From NCBI GenBank assembly GCA_028671895.1, contig CM053813.1, forward strand, positions 9,238,001 to 9,302,000: a stretch of 64,000 nucleotides of DNA. Direction: 5' to 3'. The notes beneath the pieces are model-generated. The model saw nothing but the letters and a program-made list of their open reading frames with translations, ran no database searches and was not told where the DNA came from. The stretch's first letter is position 1. Each line of letters begins with the position of its first letter. Below are positions 34,632 to 47,170 of this stretch, piece after piece. Origin of the DNA: Oenanthe sinensis (lineage: Eukaryota > Streptophyta > Magnoliopsida > Apiales > Apiaceae). The position numbers and the translations under genes are program-made.

Positions 34632-35869
34632 ATGACAGCCATGTTCGTAATTACTAAGACCAATTTTGTGGGGTATTTTGATCCGGTTAATTGCAAAAAG
34701 GCTAGATTTAGGCCCTAGATCCGATTTATGAACGAGCATTCACTGGTGAGAAATGCTATAACCTTGAACACTCCACTGCAGATTGAACCTCTCAAAGCCT
34801 TATATTCAACAGTAATAAATATTTCAAATGACAGGCTGGTTCAATTCTCGTTCAGAATTGGAGAGACGGAGTACATTATAGACGAGACCCTGCCCACAGT
34901 TGAAGACATAAAAAACTTTTTACAGTCAATTCACTATCAGGGACGATTGATTTAGTAAAGCTGTCAAAATCTCAGTTGATGGGCAAATGGGATTACTTTT
35001 TCGACACTTTAGCCAATGTATTTGCACCTACCATGAAGATGAACTTCCATAATATTTCAACTTTTCTACAAGTAATTGGGTATTCTGTGGCCCACAATCG
35101 AAGAATAAATTTTAAAAAACTGATCTTGACATAATTAATAGGGAAGATGGGCACTGCTGAGAGCAGAAGACTGGATGTAGATCAGAAAGTAACTTGTTTT
35201 TATCCAAGGTTTCTAATGCTAGTAATGAATCATGTTTTATCAGAGGATGACAAAGCTAGATTTATAAACATCCCAGTGGAAGAATCCCCAACAACTCAAA
35301 AGAAGTTATTCACCAGGCTAAGTAACAAGAACAAATTTGAAAGGGTAGCCATAAGAACAACAGAATATATGGCTGGCATTCTCAATCAAATAGACAATCA
35401 TGCAAAGGCTCAACCGCATCAGCAAGAGTCAAAACAAGTGCAAGTAGAAAATTTTGTCCAGCTCCTACTAGAAGCTGTTCATCAGGCAGAACAAGAGGCA
35501 CATGAACATCAGGTAATATCTTACACCCTGGCTTCTAATTTCCTACTTATAAATATATCTACTGCACCTTTAAATATATCAGTGGAGGACTATGATTGTG
35601 GTTTTACACTTCAGGACTTCAGCTATGAACCTGACAACACACATATTCAATCTCAAGCTTAGATAGAGCCCCAAACAGTTTCTCCTTCATCAACCTCCTT
35701 GAGAAAAAGGAAGAAACATGTTAGGAAAGTTAGAGGTAGAGGAATTACAATGAGTGAACCCGTAGCTCTGTCTCTACCTACAAAAAGATCTAAAATTCAA
35801 CCTGAGGCAACTGCAGACCTATCCTTATCCTCTCATTGGGATATGGACTTTGAAATGGCAATACAACAG
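34632..35869 (+). pseudogene. Element 3 third ORF, first part
   Basis: ATG 34632 opens a frame with TKTNFVGYFDP, matching PKTNFVNLSAD at the start of the element 1 third ORF. A TAG at about 34716 and a TAG at 34953 with a frame change interrupt it. Further shared blocks: GKWDYFFDTL and AHNRRINFKK (about 34985-35110; element 1 AEWDYVVQAI and NNRRVNVGK), then CFYPRFLMLVMNHVLSEDD (about 35193; element 1 CWMPRFLQMVLDDVLS). After a TAG at 35660 the same frame continues with basic clusters RKRKKHVRKVRGRG and PTKRSKIQPE, again as in element 1. The gypsy LTR enters at 35870 after AACAG. Confidence 0.85.
35138..35869 (+). repeat. 732-bp segment duplicated at 44571-45302
   Basis: The two copies have the same length and differ at about eight bases by eye (about 1 percent). 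The segment begins ATAGGGAAGATGGG and ends at the AACAG target site. Confidence 0.92.
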
Positions 35870-37160
35870 TGTGACGCCCCCAGATCCGGGGTCAGGGATC
35901 CGGGTCATCACGGTCCAATTTTCACCACAATAACATCATTCACCTGCTGTAACCATTATAATAACCAAACATAAAAGCAGTGACCCCAAACCAAACACAC
36001 AACTCGAGTTATAGCCTCAGGGAACGAACTTAAAATAATAACGGTTATTACAAACCAATGTAACCTCAGGATCTCACACTACTAATATAACTTCCATATG
36101 ATGTTACATTAGAAGTAAACATTAATCTAAGATCTACTGTCACATTACATATTTTTCAACCAGACTAGGATTCTAATCTGGAATCCCGCCTTTCTTGCAC
36201 CATTTATCAAAGTCCTGAACCTGACTAGCTCAAGCTCGAATCTTCCTATTCCTGAACATAATACTCGAGGTAGACAATTCATAATCATCTCTTTCTGCAA
36301 GATATAAGATTTACAAAAAGCAAGAATGAGCCAAAGAATGCTCAGCAAGTTATTTATCAGAATATTTCAAGGAAAAGGTGATAGCCATAATTATCCCAAC
36401 TGGATATTCCACAATAAAGTACATAACTAGCAATCTGATTGAAGATGTATAGCTAGTGATATCTCGACAATAAATGACTCGAGGTTCACGATGCAAGAAG
36501 ATATTCACAACAATAATGCAGTTCACGTTACTGCAGTACAACAATTGAAGTTCATAACTTTTGAGACTGACAGTATTAATAACTAAGCACAATGGCCTCA
36601 ATCACCGAGCGCCATTAATTTGAGTACCAATAAGCAAGCAGTTCAATATACCGCAAAAAGAATGAATGGAAGTTCATCAATTCCCATTAACACTATCAGT
36701 AACTTAGCACCACGACTTTCGTTATAGTGTAGGAACAATGAAACTGATATATACGAATTAACGGTACTCAAAACAACCAACCAACTCAGAGTGGATTACA
36801 TTCCCGTTGACACTATCGGTAACACGGCACCTAGGCTTTCGTTACAGTGCAACGTCAAATTCCAATTGGAAGAATCGGGCTTAATCTGGAGATTTCTCGA
36901 CACCCTATTGTACCCGATGATCATTCGCACGTACAATAGCAACTCACTTTCTCTACTAGTAGAAGGACAACCCCTTATCGGGACGTCACCCTAGGCAACT
37001 CATGGGCCTTTAGGTTACGGCTGGGTCGGGTGTCATCGACCCCCTTCGCAACCTTTCTCCAGTCCCTGATGAATACTTAAACATTCATCAAACCTCTAGA
37101 AGGAGATTTAATTGAACCTTCTAGACAACAACAATCCACTCTATGATTTCAATCAACTGT

Positions 37161-37460
37161 TAAGGAAGGGAATTTAATACGACCTTCCAGAACAACAACG
37201 ACAATCCATCACAGGATTTCAATCAGCAGATAGGGAAGGGAATTTAATACAACCTTCCAGAACAACAACGACAATCCATCACAGGATTTCAATCAACAGA
37301 TAAGGAAGGGAATTTAATACGACCTTCCAGAACAACAACGACAATCCATCACAGGATTTCAATCAGCAGATAGGGAAGGGAATTTAATACAACCTTCCAG
37401 AACAACAACGACAATCCATCACAGGATTTCAATCAACAGATAGGGAAGGAAATTTAATAC
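37161..37460. repeat. 70-bp tandem array in LTR A, four units plus a partial
   Basis: Units begin at 37161, 37231, 37301, 37371 and 37441 (phrases TAAGGAAGGGAATTTAATAC and ACAATCCATCACAGGATTTC). Two variants alternate (TACGACC with AATCAGCAG, and TACAACC with AATCAACAG), giving a 140-bp higher-order period. Confidence 0.95.
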
Positions 37461-40400
37461 AACCTTCCAGAACAACTCGACCTATTGTAGATTTCAATAT
37501 CTGACAATAGCTTGACTCCCGAACGAGGTAGGAGTACTCTCGAAACACCTGAGTTGACCCACAGTCAACACACTTAACAAGACAGACCCTTGAATCAAAG
37601 AGACTCAAGAACGCGACCGGGGAGCCGCTAATACTAGCTAAAATAGACTCCACAAAACATTTATCGTTTTGGAGTGAAACCATGGGCCATAAGGCACCAA
37701 TACAACTGGGAGGAATATCGGAGCCGGACGTTACCTCCTGAACCTGGAGTTATCGACTCAGAATAAATCCAAAATATCCGAGTCATCGCTCGCTATTTAT
37801 TATCTAATGAAAAATAATAATCAAAGGTGCTTAGACAACTCCAGAATATTTTTAAAGAACCAATAAATATTTTAATAATATTTAGGAGGCCCATACTAGT
37901 CCTCGGAAAATATTAAAAGGATTTAAAAGAATCAATATATTTAATTCTAGTATAATCAAGATCATTTGATATTTAAATAATCTCAAATGATTTAACATAT
38001 TTAAATAATATTTAATCAATATTAAATAATATTTAAATAAACCAAAACAGGTTGGAAGTATTTAATCAGTGGTTAAATACCTTTAAAATGTCCTAAAATA
38101 TTTAAATAATATTAAATCAATATTAAATAATATTTAAATAATTTAAAAAGTCCCGAAAGTATTTATTAACCTCTAAATACTTTCTATACTCTTTAAATAA
38201 TATTTAATAAACTAAATATTATTTAAAACAGTGTACCTCGACTAACCGTCGAGACACGCTAGACTACTCCCGGTCGACCATCGAGCACCAAAAAGATGTA
38301 CTCGACACCAGATTCAGTTATACAAAACTGAAAACAACCGTCCTCTACTTTTTGAGAAGTTCAGAGGCACGAACACACAGTATATAGTTCCATCTGAATG
38401 GAACTTCAAACATCACAGAGCTTTATAACCAATAAACCGTTATAAAGTCTAGAATTTAGAAAGCTGCTATACGAACTCTGACTTTTCAAGAAGTTCAGAG
38501 TCGTCTCAGAATTAGGTTGAAAGAGATTCGAACTGACTCACGATGAGCAATCTTAACAACCTATACATACTCTAACTTTTCGAGAAGTTCAGAGTAGCAG
38601 AAGAATTAAGTAATAAATGAATAAAACAGTTCAACGTGAAATGCCGACGTGCATTTCCAATGACAACAATGAACTAAGTAGTTCCAAGCACAACAAAAAT
38701 GTATAATCACAGAATTTATCATCAAGTCAAAGAATTCAAGAATTTTGGCATCACCATGAATAAATAATATTCTGATATGGAGTAAAATAATAGAGTTGGA
38801 AACTTGCCTGGAGTCCAAGGAATGCTATTCCAACTTCTCCACGTTCTACACTTAAAACTTTTGTTTTCAAAATCTATCGACCCAAGACGCTTATTAGGCC
38901 TAAGCGACTGTCTTTTCTGCAGAAAATCGGGCATGGCCTTTTCGTAAATCGGACTATCCACCTGTTTTCAAACCAAGCCAATCAACAATTCATTTCAATA
39001 TCCAACACTTTCTCCAACAACAAACATTTATCATTTTCAACTATTTCCTCTTAGAAATCATATGTTAAAATATTAACCACCATTTCAATTTGTACCATTC
39101 TTGGTATACAACTAGGCAAGATTAAAAGTAACAACTTTCATGTTTTAATCATTTCGAAATGAGTCATCTAACTCACTCGACTTTAATTCCCAAACTGCTT
39201 CGTGATTGTTAAACCTCATGTTGTTGATAGCTCGGATCTCAATGCTACTCAACAACCTATCTTGAGTCCAAACGTGACCATTACAACTCGTACTTTGTCA
39301 TTTTATTAACTCTTATTTTGCCCGACATTTCACCTTCTCGGGCCTACTTTAGCCATTCGTAAAACTATTCTCTCAATAGTTTTTAATCAAGTTCTTTGCA
39401 CCTACGTATAGTCATGATGTTTCTTAACAACTTTCGTTACTAGGCCGACTCGAGACAAGTTCTCTAACTTGTTCGAAATCGTTTCCCAAAACGATTACTT
39501 TACATTTTTCTCATGTTCATTTCATTCTCACACCCTGTTTTCTAGCATTTTTTAATAAATTGGAAATTAATCCATTTGACATGATTCCTTTTCTCAGGTC
39601 TTCCTTGTACTACTAACATCATGCCATAAAAATTTCAACTCGAGCTAAGGTCATTAGCTAGGTGAAACAATTCTCCAAAGTTCAATGTATAAACAATTTA
39701 TAGGTTATGAACAACCTTTACTAAAATCGTTATATCTCCTAGCTCGTTAATCCAATCGACTCACCGTTTGAGGCTACGCAAACTAGACTCCAATTATAAC
39801 ATAGACCCAGAAAATACACAGTCCATAAACGGTGTTAAGTATTCCAAACAATTCATTCAAAACAGGGCAGTAACAGTGGCTCCAGAATTCATGTTTCTGA
39901 AATTTACTATTACATGCCTTGCACTCATCCAATTTTAATAAATCAGATTTTACTCCTTTTAATCCAATTCTTTTTCCCAGGTAATCTCAGATGTTCCAAG
40001 TATTTTAAATAAAAGTTTCAAGATTTATGGAGCCCCCTAACTAGGGTGATCATAGCTCCAAAGTTCGTAGAAACAGAATGGTTAGGTTTCTGCGCTACCT
40101 TTATTAAATCGGCCATATCTTTTTGCTCGTAAATCCGAATGACGCAAAATTAGCGCACAAACGATCTAGAGACTATCTACTATCTAACCATATCAGCCAT
40201 AAGCCAAGAACAGTGACCGAATGTTCCCAGATTTTCTGGACAGTTTACAGCAGTAAGGTTCTAAAAAAAATTGGCATGGTTCCGTTTGTACGTTCGTCGT
40301 TTGCCTCATTTTAAGCTTATCCAATTCAACCCAAACGACTTCCATATATTTTACACTACTACTTGGGAATGTACTCAAGACATCCCAAGCCCAAACACAA

Positions 40401-40954
40401 TTTAATAACACTCCAAACATTACTAATAATTCACCCAACTTCTTCACCACTGCAACTAGCTTTTAAAACTGTTTTACTAATTCACAAACAATCAATTCTC
40501 TCCATCCTCTTAACATCCACAAGCCTTAATCAAATCATCTCTACATTACACAACTATGGCCAACAAAACAAGCACCTTTACATATGATCAAAACCACAAC
40601 ATAGCATGTTAAAATCACATAAACATCATATAGCTAGGGCTTGGGTTTTTCAAGCCATTCATGCTTCACTACTACTACCCATAACATATATAAGCTATAA
40701 CAAGCATCAATCAAGCTATAGGAATCCAATAATCCAAGAAAACAAATTTTCAATTTTCGTAGTTACTGTTCATTCGAACTTCTTTGAATCATAACTCAAG
40801 ATTCCATGGATGGAATGAAATGAAATCAAAGACAAGCGTAGTAGGAGTCGGTACCTTCGATTTGAGCTATTAAACGCAAGAAACAAGCAAGAATCGAGTG
40901 AGTTCTTGATTTTTCTTCTTCCTTGCTCCATGCCATCAGCCGAAGCTTGAAAAA

Positions 40955-40977
40955 GGGGGGGGGGGGGGGGGGGGGGG
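40955..40977. repeat. Run of 23 G in LTR A
   Basis: Homopolymer of 23; the matching run in LTR B (50666-50677) has 12. The length is prone to both real slippage and sequencing error. Confidence 0.85.
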
Positions 40978-41491
40978 AGAACTGATTTTTGTTTAGTGTG
41001 GGGTGAAAGCTCGATATTTAATAAGGCTTGCGCGGGAGTCGCGTAATTTCCCGACAACGTTTTAATCTCTCGTTCTCGTTCTCTTTTCTTTCGTCCCACC
41101 TAAGTTTTAAAACTTAAAATCTCATATTATGATTCTAATATAATTTAGAATCATTAAATTAATACTCTTTAATTGTTTCGAGAGTTTACGAAACAATTCT
41201 CCGAATAAACACTAATTACTTACACCGTCTCTCAAATTCTGCCACGACTTCCATCCGGACTTCAAATTTATTTTTGTTTGACCAAAAATAATTATAAGTC
41301 CCATATTAATTGCGTATGCTACCCCAACACCGATACGCATGTTTCTGAATATCCCGTATATTAAGAATACGGTCTCACACTTCAAGTACCTTATGGAGAA
41401 AATAAATCCATAAAATCATTCATTCATAAAATGAAAAAATTTTATCCAAAAATCGTAATAACCCCAAACGTCAAAAATACGGGTTATTACA

Positions 41492-44469
41492 GTCTCCCCT
41501 CCTTAAAAGGATTCCGTCCTCGGAATTCATACGAGAACAACCGAGGTTACTATTTTCACACCTCGCTTTCTGATTTCTAGGTTGAGACTCCAACCTTCTT
41601 AATATACTCCAAGACCTTGAAAGATTCAATACTCCTCGAGCTTAAGTTCTCTTTCTTACTAAATCTCGTTACTTTTTCCCACGATAATGCTTTCAGCAAT
41701 ATGAAGTCTCTCGCTTCATACTCTCTGCCATTTTCAGACTTGACCACCAAATTAGCTTTGTCTACCTTGAGTTATCATTAACTCTTTCCCATACTAAAAC
41801 TTGTATCCCATGCCTGTCAACCGGTCCATATCCACAGGTATCTATCATTCATCAATTTTGTCCTTAACGCAAAGTAGATCGATACTTTCGTTCGCACTAA
41901 CTTCGTAAGGTGGCATGACTATATATGAGTGGTAACCAGAGTCGTATAAAAGCTCTAACCGTAGTAAGCAACTACCACCACTCCTTTTTGAAATCCAAGG
42001 TACAAACTTTCTATAGAAAGATAATCTTGTTCAAAATTTTAATAGAGATCTTTTCAATGAAGATCATTGTAACAAAACAACCAGAGTGATTTGTAGATCA
42101 CTAAGCTCACTTTCGAATGTATATGAGAGATAAGGAAGAAATTAATTTGGATATGACTGAGAGCAACCATATTTGTACTCAAGATGGCCAGTCTTTAGTA
42201 CTTTCTGGCTTATAATACATAATCGAGTGGTTGCCCACCAGACTTTTGCCACACAGACAAGAAGTCATACCATATGCATTGTTCATCTCAATCGGATGAA
42301 AAATAGTTACCATTCAGAAGAAATGATTTTGAAAGGGAGAGAAAGTATATTTTAAAGTTTTCATTCCTTAATGCATTACGAACTCAATATACAACAGTCC
42401 CTACTCATTTAAGAACCTGTTGACAAAATCCCCAAATTTCTTATTTCCCATTCCTATTCTTTCCGAATGAATAAATCCTTAAGACTTTTAGGGTCTTTGT
42501 ACCTTCTCCGCTTCTACTCATTCAAGTGATGTTTCCACAGGTTAAGTGCAACCGTTATGGCTATTTCCCCCAATTCGTGATTAGGATACCTTAATTCATG
42601 TTCCTTCAGTTACCCCAATGCATAGATTATTTCTACTATGTTGCTTCCGCACCCAATCAATCCCTTACAATGCATGTAATTATTAATTACAACATTCACC
42701 TTTTATCATCTGGTACTTACCACATTAGGACAATTACTCATATTTGTCCTTTACTTTCCTCAAACTTTCTTCACTACATACTATATGTTTTCCCATTTAA
42801 ACTCATTTTACCCAAAACTCATTCTTATGGAATTTGACATCCAATCTCTTTTCTCTTAAGATTTTCCAGTGATATATATATTTTACCTTCGGGTTCTTCC
42901 TTCACCTTTAGACAGATCAGGATATCCTCTGTGAAGATTATGACAACTTGTCCAATTATTTCTTACAACTCCAATTAATTCTTAGAAGGTACAGGTGCAT
43001 TCATTAATACAACCTACCTCAATATATCTTCTCCAGTAGACTACTTTCTTCGAGTGGTCGAATGTTATGTCTATCCTCATTATAGATATCCAATATTGAT
43101 TGCTAATTTAATCAATTCACTTCATCCATTCTCAACATCACATCAATCCTTCAATCTGGAAGGGACTTAAATCTATGTCAAACCGGTACACCAGTCAACT
43201 TTCATACCATATTATCTTTCCCTTATTCTCCATATTTAAAACATGTTATCCCTTCTTTTAGGGCAATCATTATCACAACATCTAGACTTTATAATTATAG
43301 CTTCTTGTTGTCCATTTCACATATTCTCCCATATTAGGCTCACTGTTTAGTAAGTGAAGCATCGATTGGCTTGGGTGAACCATGATTAACAGTACACCAA
43401 CCCACCCATAATTCTTAATCCACTGTTCTTCCAGAAGTAGAACTCTGATTCCTGGTTAAAAGTTCATAAGAATTCTTACTGAATCAACGACCTTATTAGG
43501 CCTTAACCAAATACTTTTCAGAAATTTAGTATCATCAATGACTACTCGGACCACTCTCTAGTCCGAAATTCCACTATTAAAACAAGTAATTTCATATAAG
43601 CCTTTATGCCATAACTCATTTATACTAGTTAATCCAACCACCATATTTGTAATGTGGCGGTCATCTCTATCCCAAGGCTTACTTTAATCTAACATCCTTA
43701 ATATATTCAAAAATTATATCAAGTGTGTATCTCATCTCTTTGTTGCGACTCTACATTGTATGCATACCATACATCATTTAAACTAAGGCTTTACTTTTTA
43801 CTCTCAGAGAATCCTCAACAGAATCCTCAATATTACTCATATATAGATGGCTATATTCTTTAAGCCATACTACTCCATTTTACCCTGAAACATTCCATTT
43901 ACACGCCTTCTTATTTCTAAATTTCATCAAACCAATGGGAACGTATTTTCCACACAAAATTGGGCATGACCTATTCATATATTGGACTATGCCCGGTGTA
44001 AAAACACCTCAATTATAATTCCAAAACATTCACAGTTCCCAAACATCAACATCTCATCAATCACTTATAACATAATGTATACCAAAAGGGAAAATAATTA
44101 TGACTCACTATATATAAATATACCCACTCTCGAGTATCCACAAGTCAGTCAACAACAATTTTAATGGTCAATATCATGGACCATCAATCACATTCGCTCC
44201 ATAATTCTCAAGCTGTCATTCTCACCCATAAATCCTCTTACTCAGATGAGTCTCCTCGTCTAGTGTTCGACATCTTTGTAAGGAAAGTTCTTATTATCTT
44301 TCCTAACTATCCTTATATGAGCATGCCAGCCTCATAATATAAATCACTGCTACATCCGATAGCCCGAATATGAACTCGACCTGAGCTCACTCTTTATTAA
44401 TCTTATCCAAACATAACTCGTAACTCTCTCGTTCCTGAGTACTATAACCTAGAGCTCTGATACCATCTC
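41492..44469 (-). pseudogene. Gypsy A internal region with integrase remnants
   Basis: Minus strand. Near 41965-41895 one frame reads YDSGYHSYIVMPPYEV, matching the Ty3/gypsy integrase phrase N-S-x-Y-H-S-S-I-G-M-x-P-x-E-A. Near 41735-41595 it reads REYEARDFILLKALSW, then VTRFSKKENLSSRSIESFKV, the integrase C-terminal GPF/Y module (usual form GDFVLLKVSPWKGVxRFGKRGKL). The purine tract TCCTTTTAAGGAGGGGAGAC at 41511-41492 adjoins the LTR. Much of the rest aligns with the reverse complement of gypsy C (53930-55460 and 57060-58780), which contains about 1.6 kb more in the middle. No intact frame remains. Confidence 0.8.
44454..44465 (-). other. Primer-binding site of gypsy A
   Basis: Minus strand TGGTATCAGAGC, four bases from the LTR end (44470), complementary to initiator-Met tRNA. 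Confidence 0.92.
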
Positions 44470-44570
44470 TGTGACGCCCCCAGATCCGGGGTCAGGAATC
44501 TAGGTTGCACTATCCAATTTTCACCACAATAACATCATTCACCTACTTTAACCATTATAATAACCAAACA
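44470..44570 (-). repeat. Truncated 5' LTR of gypsy A (101 bp)
   Basis: It matches the terminal 101 bp of LTR A with about eight to ten differences, whereas LTR A and LTR B are identical there. At 44570/44571 it changes abruptly from AACCAAACA to ATAGGGAAG, the sequence of the element 3 ORF at 35138. Confidence 0.88.
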
Positions 44571-45302
44571 ATAGGGAAGATGGGCACTGTTGAGAGCAGA
44601 AGACTGGATGTAGATCAGAAAGTAACTTGTTTTTATCCAAGGTTTCTAATGCTAGTAATGAATCATGTTTTATCAGAGGATGACAAAGCTAGATTTATAA
44701 ACATCCCAGTGGAAGAATCCCCAACAACTCAAAAGAAGTTATTCACCAGGCTAAGTAACAAGAACAAATTTGAAAGGGTAGCCATAAGAACAACAGAATA
44801 TATGGCTGGCATTCTCCATCAAATAGACAATCATGCACAGGCTCAACCGCATCAGCAAGAGCCAAAACAAGTGCAAGTAGAAAATTTTGTCCAGCTCCTA
44901 CTAGAAGCTGTTCATCAGGCAGAACAAGAGGCACATGAACATCAGGTAATATCTTACACCCTGGCTTCTAATTTCCTACTTATAAATATATCTACTGCAC
45001 CTTTAAATATATCAGTGGAGGACTATGATTGTGGTTTTACACTTCAGGACTTCAGCTATGAACCTGACAACACACAGATTCAATCTCAAGCTTAGATAGA
45101 GCCCCAAACAGTTTCTCCTTCATCAACCTCCTTGAGAAAAAGGAAGAAACATGTTAGGAAAGTTAGAGGTAGAGGAATTACAATGAGTGAACCCGTAGCT
45201 CTGTCTCCACCTACAAAAAGATCTAAAATTCAACCTGAGGCAACTGCAGACCTATCCTTATCCTCTCATTGGGATATAGACATTGAAATGGCAATACAAC
45301 AG
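44571..45302 (+). pseudogene. Second copy of the element 3 third-ORF fragment
   Basis: Copy of 35138-35869. The frame GTVESRRLDVDQKV through IQSQA with its TAG, then the basic cluster, is preserved with the same defects, so the duplication is younger than those stops. It ends with the target site AACAG (45298-45302). Confidence 0.9.
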
Positions 45303-46593
45303 TGTGACGCCCCCAGATCCGGGGTCAGGGATCCGGGTCATCACGGTCCAATTTTCACCACAATAACATCATTCACCTGCTGTAACCATTATAATAACCA
45401 AACATAAAAGCAGTGACCCCAAACCAAACACACAACTCGAGTTATAGCCTCAGGGAACGAACTTAAAATAATAACGGTTATTACAAACCAATGTAACCTC
45501 AGGATCTCACACTACTAATATAACTTCCACATGATGTTACATTAGAAGTAAACATTAATCTAAGATCTACTGTCACATTACATATTTTTCAACCAGACTA
45601 GGATTCTAATCTGGAATCCCGCCTTTCTTGCACCATTTATCAAAGTCCTAAACCTGACTAGCTCAAGCTCGAATCTTCCTGTTCCTGAACATAATACTCG
45701 AGGTAGACAATTCATAATCATCTCTTTCTGCAAGATATAAGATTTACAAAAAGCAAGAATGAGCCAAAGAATGCTCAGCAAGTTATTTATCAGAATATTT
45801 CAAGGAAAAGGTGATAGCCATAATTATCCCAACTGGATATTCCACAATAAAGTACATAACTAGCAATCTGATTGAAGATGTATAGCTAGTGATATCTCGA
45901 CAATAAATGACTCGAGGTTCACGATGCAAGAAGATATTCACAACAATAATGCAGTTCACGTTACTGCAGTACAACAATTGAAGTTCATAACTTTTGAGAC
46001 TGACAGTATTAATAACTAAGCACAATGGCCTCAATCACCGAGCGCCATTAATTTGAGTACCAATAAGCAAGCAGTTCAATATACCGCAAAAAGAATGAAT
46101 GGAAGTTCATCAATTCCCATTAACACTATCAGTAACTTAGCACCACGACTTTCGTTATAGTGTAGGAACAATGAAACTGATATATACGAATTAACGGTAC
46201 TCAAAACAACCAACCAACTCAGAGTGGATTACATTCCCGTTGACACTATCGGTAACACGGCACCTAGGCTTTCGTTACAGTGCAACGTCAAATTCCAATT
46301 GGAAGAATCGGGCTTAATCTGGAGATTTCTCGACACCCTATTGTACCCGATGATCATTCGCACGTACAATAGCAACTCACTTTCTCTACTAGTAGAAGGA
46401 CAACCCCTTATCGGGACGTCACCCTAGGCAACTCATGGGCCTTTAGGTTACGGCTGGGTCGGGTGCCATCGACCCCCTTCGCAACCTTTCTCCAGTCCCT
46501 GATGAATACTTAAACATTCATCAAACCTCTAGAAGGAGATTTAATTGAACCTTCTAGACAACAACAATCCACTCTATGATTTCAATCAACTGT

Positions 46594-47170
46594 TAAGGAA
46601 GGGAATTTAATACGACCTTCCAGAACAACAACGACAATCCATCACAGGATTTCAATCAGCAGATAGGGAAGGGAATTTAATACAACCTTCCAGAACAACA
46701 ACGACAATCCATCACAGGATTTCAATCAACAGATAAGGAAGGGAATTTAATACGACCTTCCAGAACAACAACGACAATCCATCACAGGATTTCAATCAGC
46801 AGATAGGGAAGGGAATTTAATACAACCTTCCAGAACAACAACGACAATCCATCACAGGATTTCAATCAACAGATAGGGAAGGGAATTTAATACAACCTTC
46901 CAGAACAACAACGACAATCCATCACAGGATTTCAATCAACAGATAGGGAAGGGAATTTAATACAACCTTCCAGGACAACAACGACAATCCATCACAGGAT
47001 TTCAATCAACAGATAAGGAAGGGAATTTAATACGACCTTCCAGAACAACAACGACAATCCATCACAGGATTTCAATCAGCAGATAGGGAAGGGAATTTAA
47101 TACAACCTTCCAGAACAACGACAATTCATCACAGGATTTCAATCAACAGATAGGGAAGGAAATTTAATAC
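46594..47170. repeat. 70-bp tandem array in LTR B, eight units plus a partial
   Basis: Units start at 46594, 46664, 46734, 46804, 46874, 46944, 47014, 47084 and 47151; the unit at 47084 lacks three bases. With a for the GACC/CAGCAG type and b for AACC/CAACAG the order is a b a b b b a b. Confidence 0.95.

Larger units (their letters stand above)
35870..41491 (-). repeat. LTR A of the gypsy family (5622 bp)
   Basis: Minus strand starts TGTAATAACCCGTATTT right after a purine tract and ends GATCTGGGGGCGTCACA. At 5.6 kb it is unusually long. Contents: a 70-bp tandem array (37161-37460), a G run (40955-40977), strongly AT-rich segments (37800-38230) and degenerate repeats with the phrase CACTATCAGTAACTTAGC (36540-36880). 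Many short frames occur inside it, but none resembles a protein and each recurs in LTR B at the same place. Confidence 0.88.
35870..44570 (-). mobile_element. Gypsy element A (giant-LTR Ty3/gypsy), minus strand
   Basis: Minus-strand order: 5' LTR stub (44570-44470), primer-binding site (44465-44454), internal region (44469-41492), polypurine tract (41504-41492) and 3' LTR (41491-35870). The internal region is only about 3.0 kb and retains integrase remnants, so most of gag-pol has been deleted. The target site AACAG precedes it at 35865-35869. Its 5' LTR is cut after 101 bp and joined to a copy of the flanking ORF. Confidence 0.82.

Noticed and set aside
37161..37460. Evenly spaced repeats that might suggest a CRISPR array
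   Set aside because: Units are contiguous 70-bp tandem copies with no unique spacers, inside a plant LTR.
36145..40794. Several frames of 60-85 codons repeated at 45578-50757
   Set aside because: They lie in LTR A and LTR B, which are duplicates, so recurrence is not evidence of coding. Neither composition nor motifs suggest protein.
40955..40977. 23-G run as a quadruplex regulatory element
   Set aside because: Length differs (12) in the sister LTR and such runs slip easily; there is no further support.
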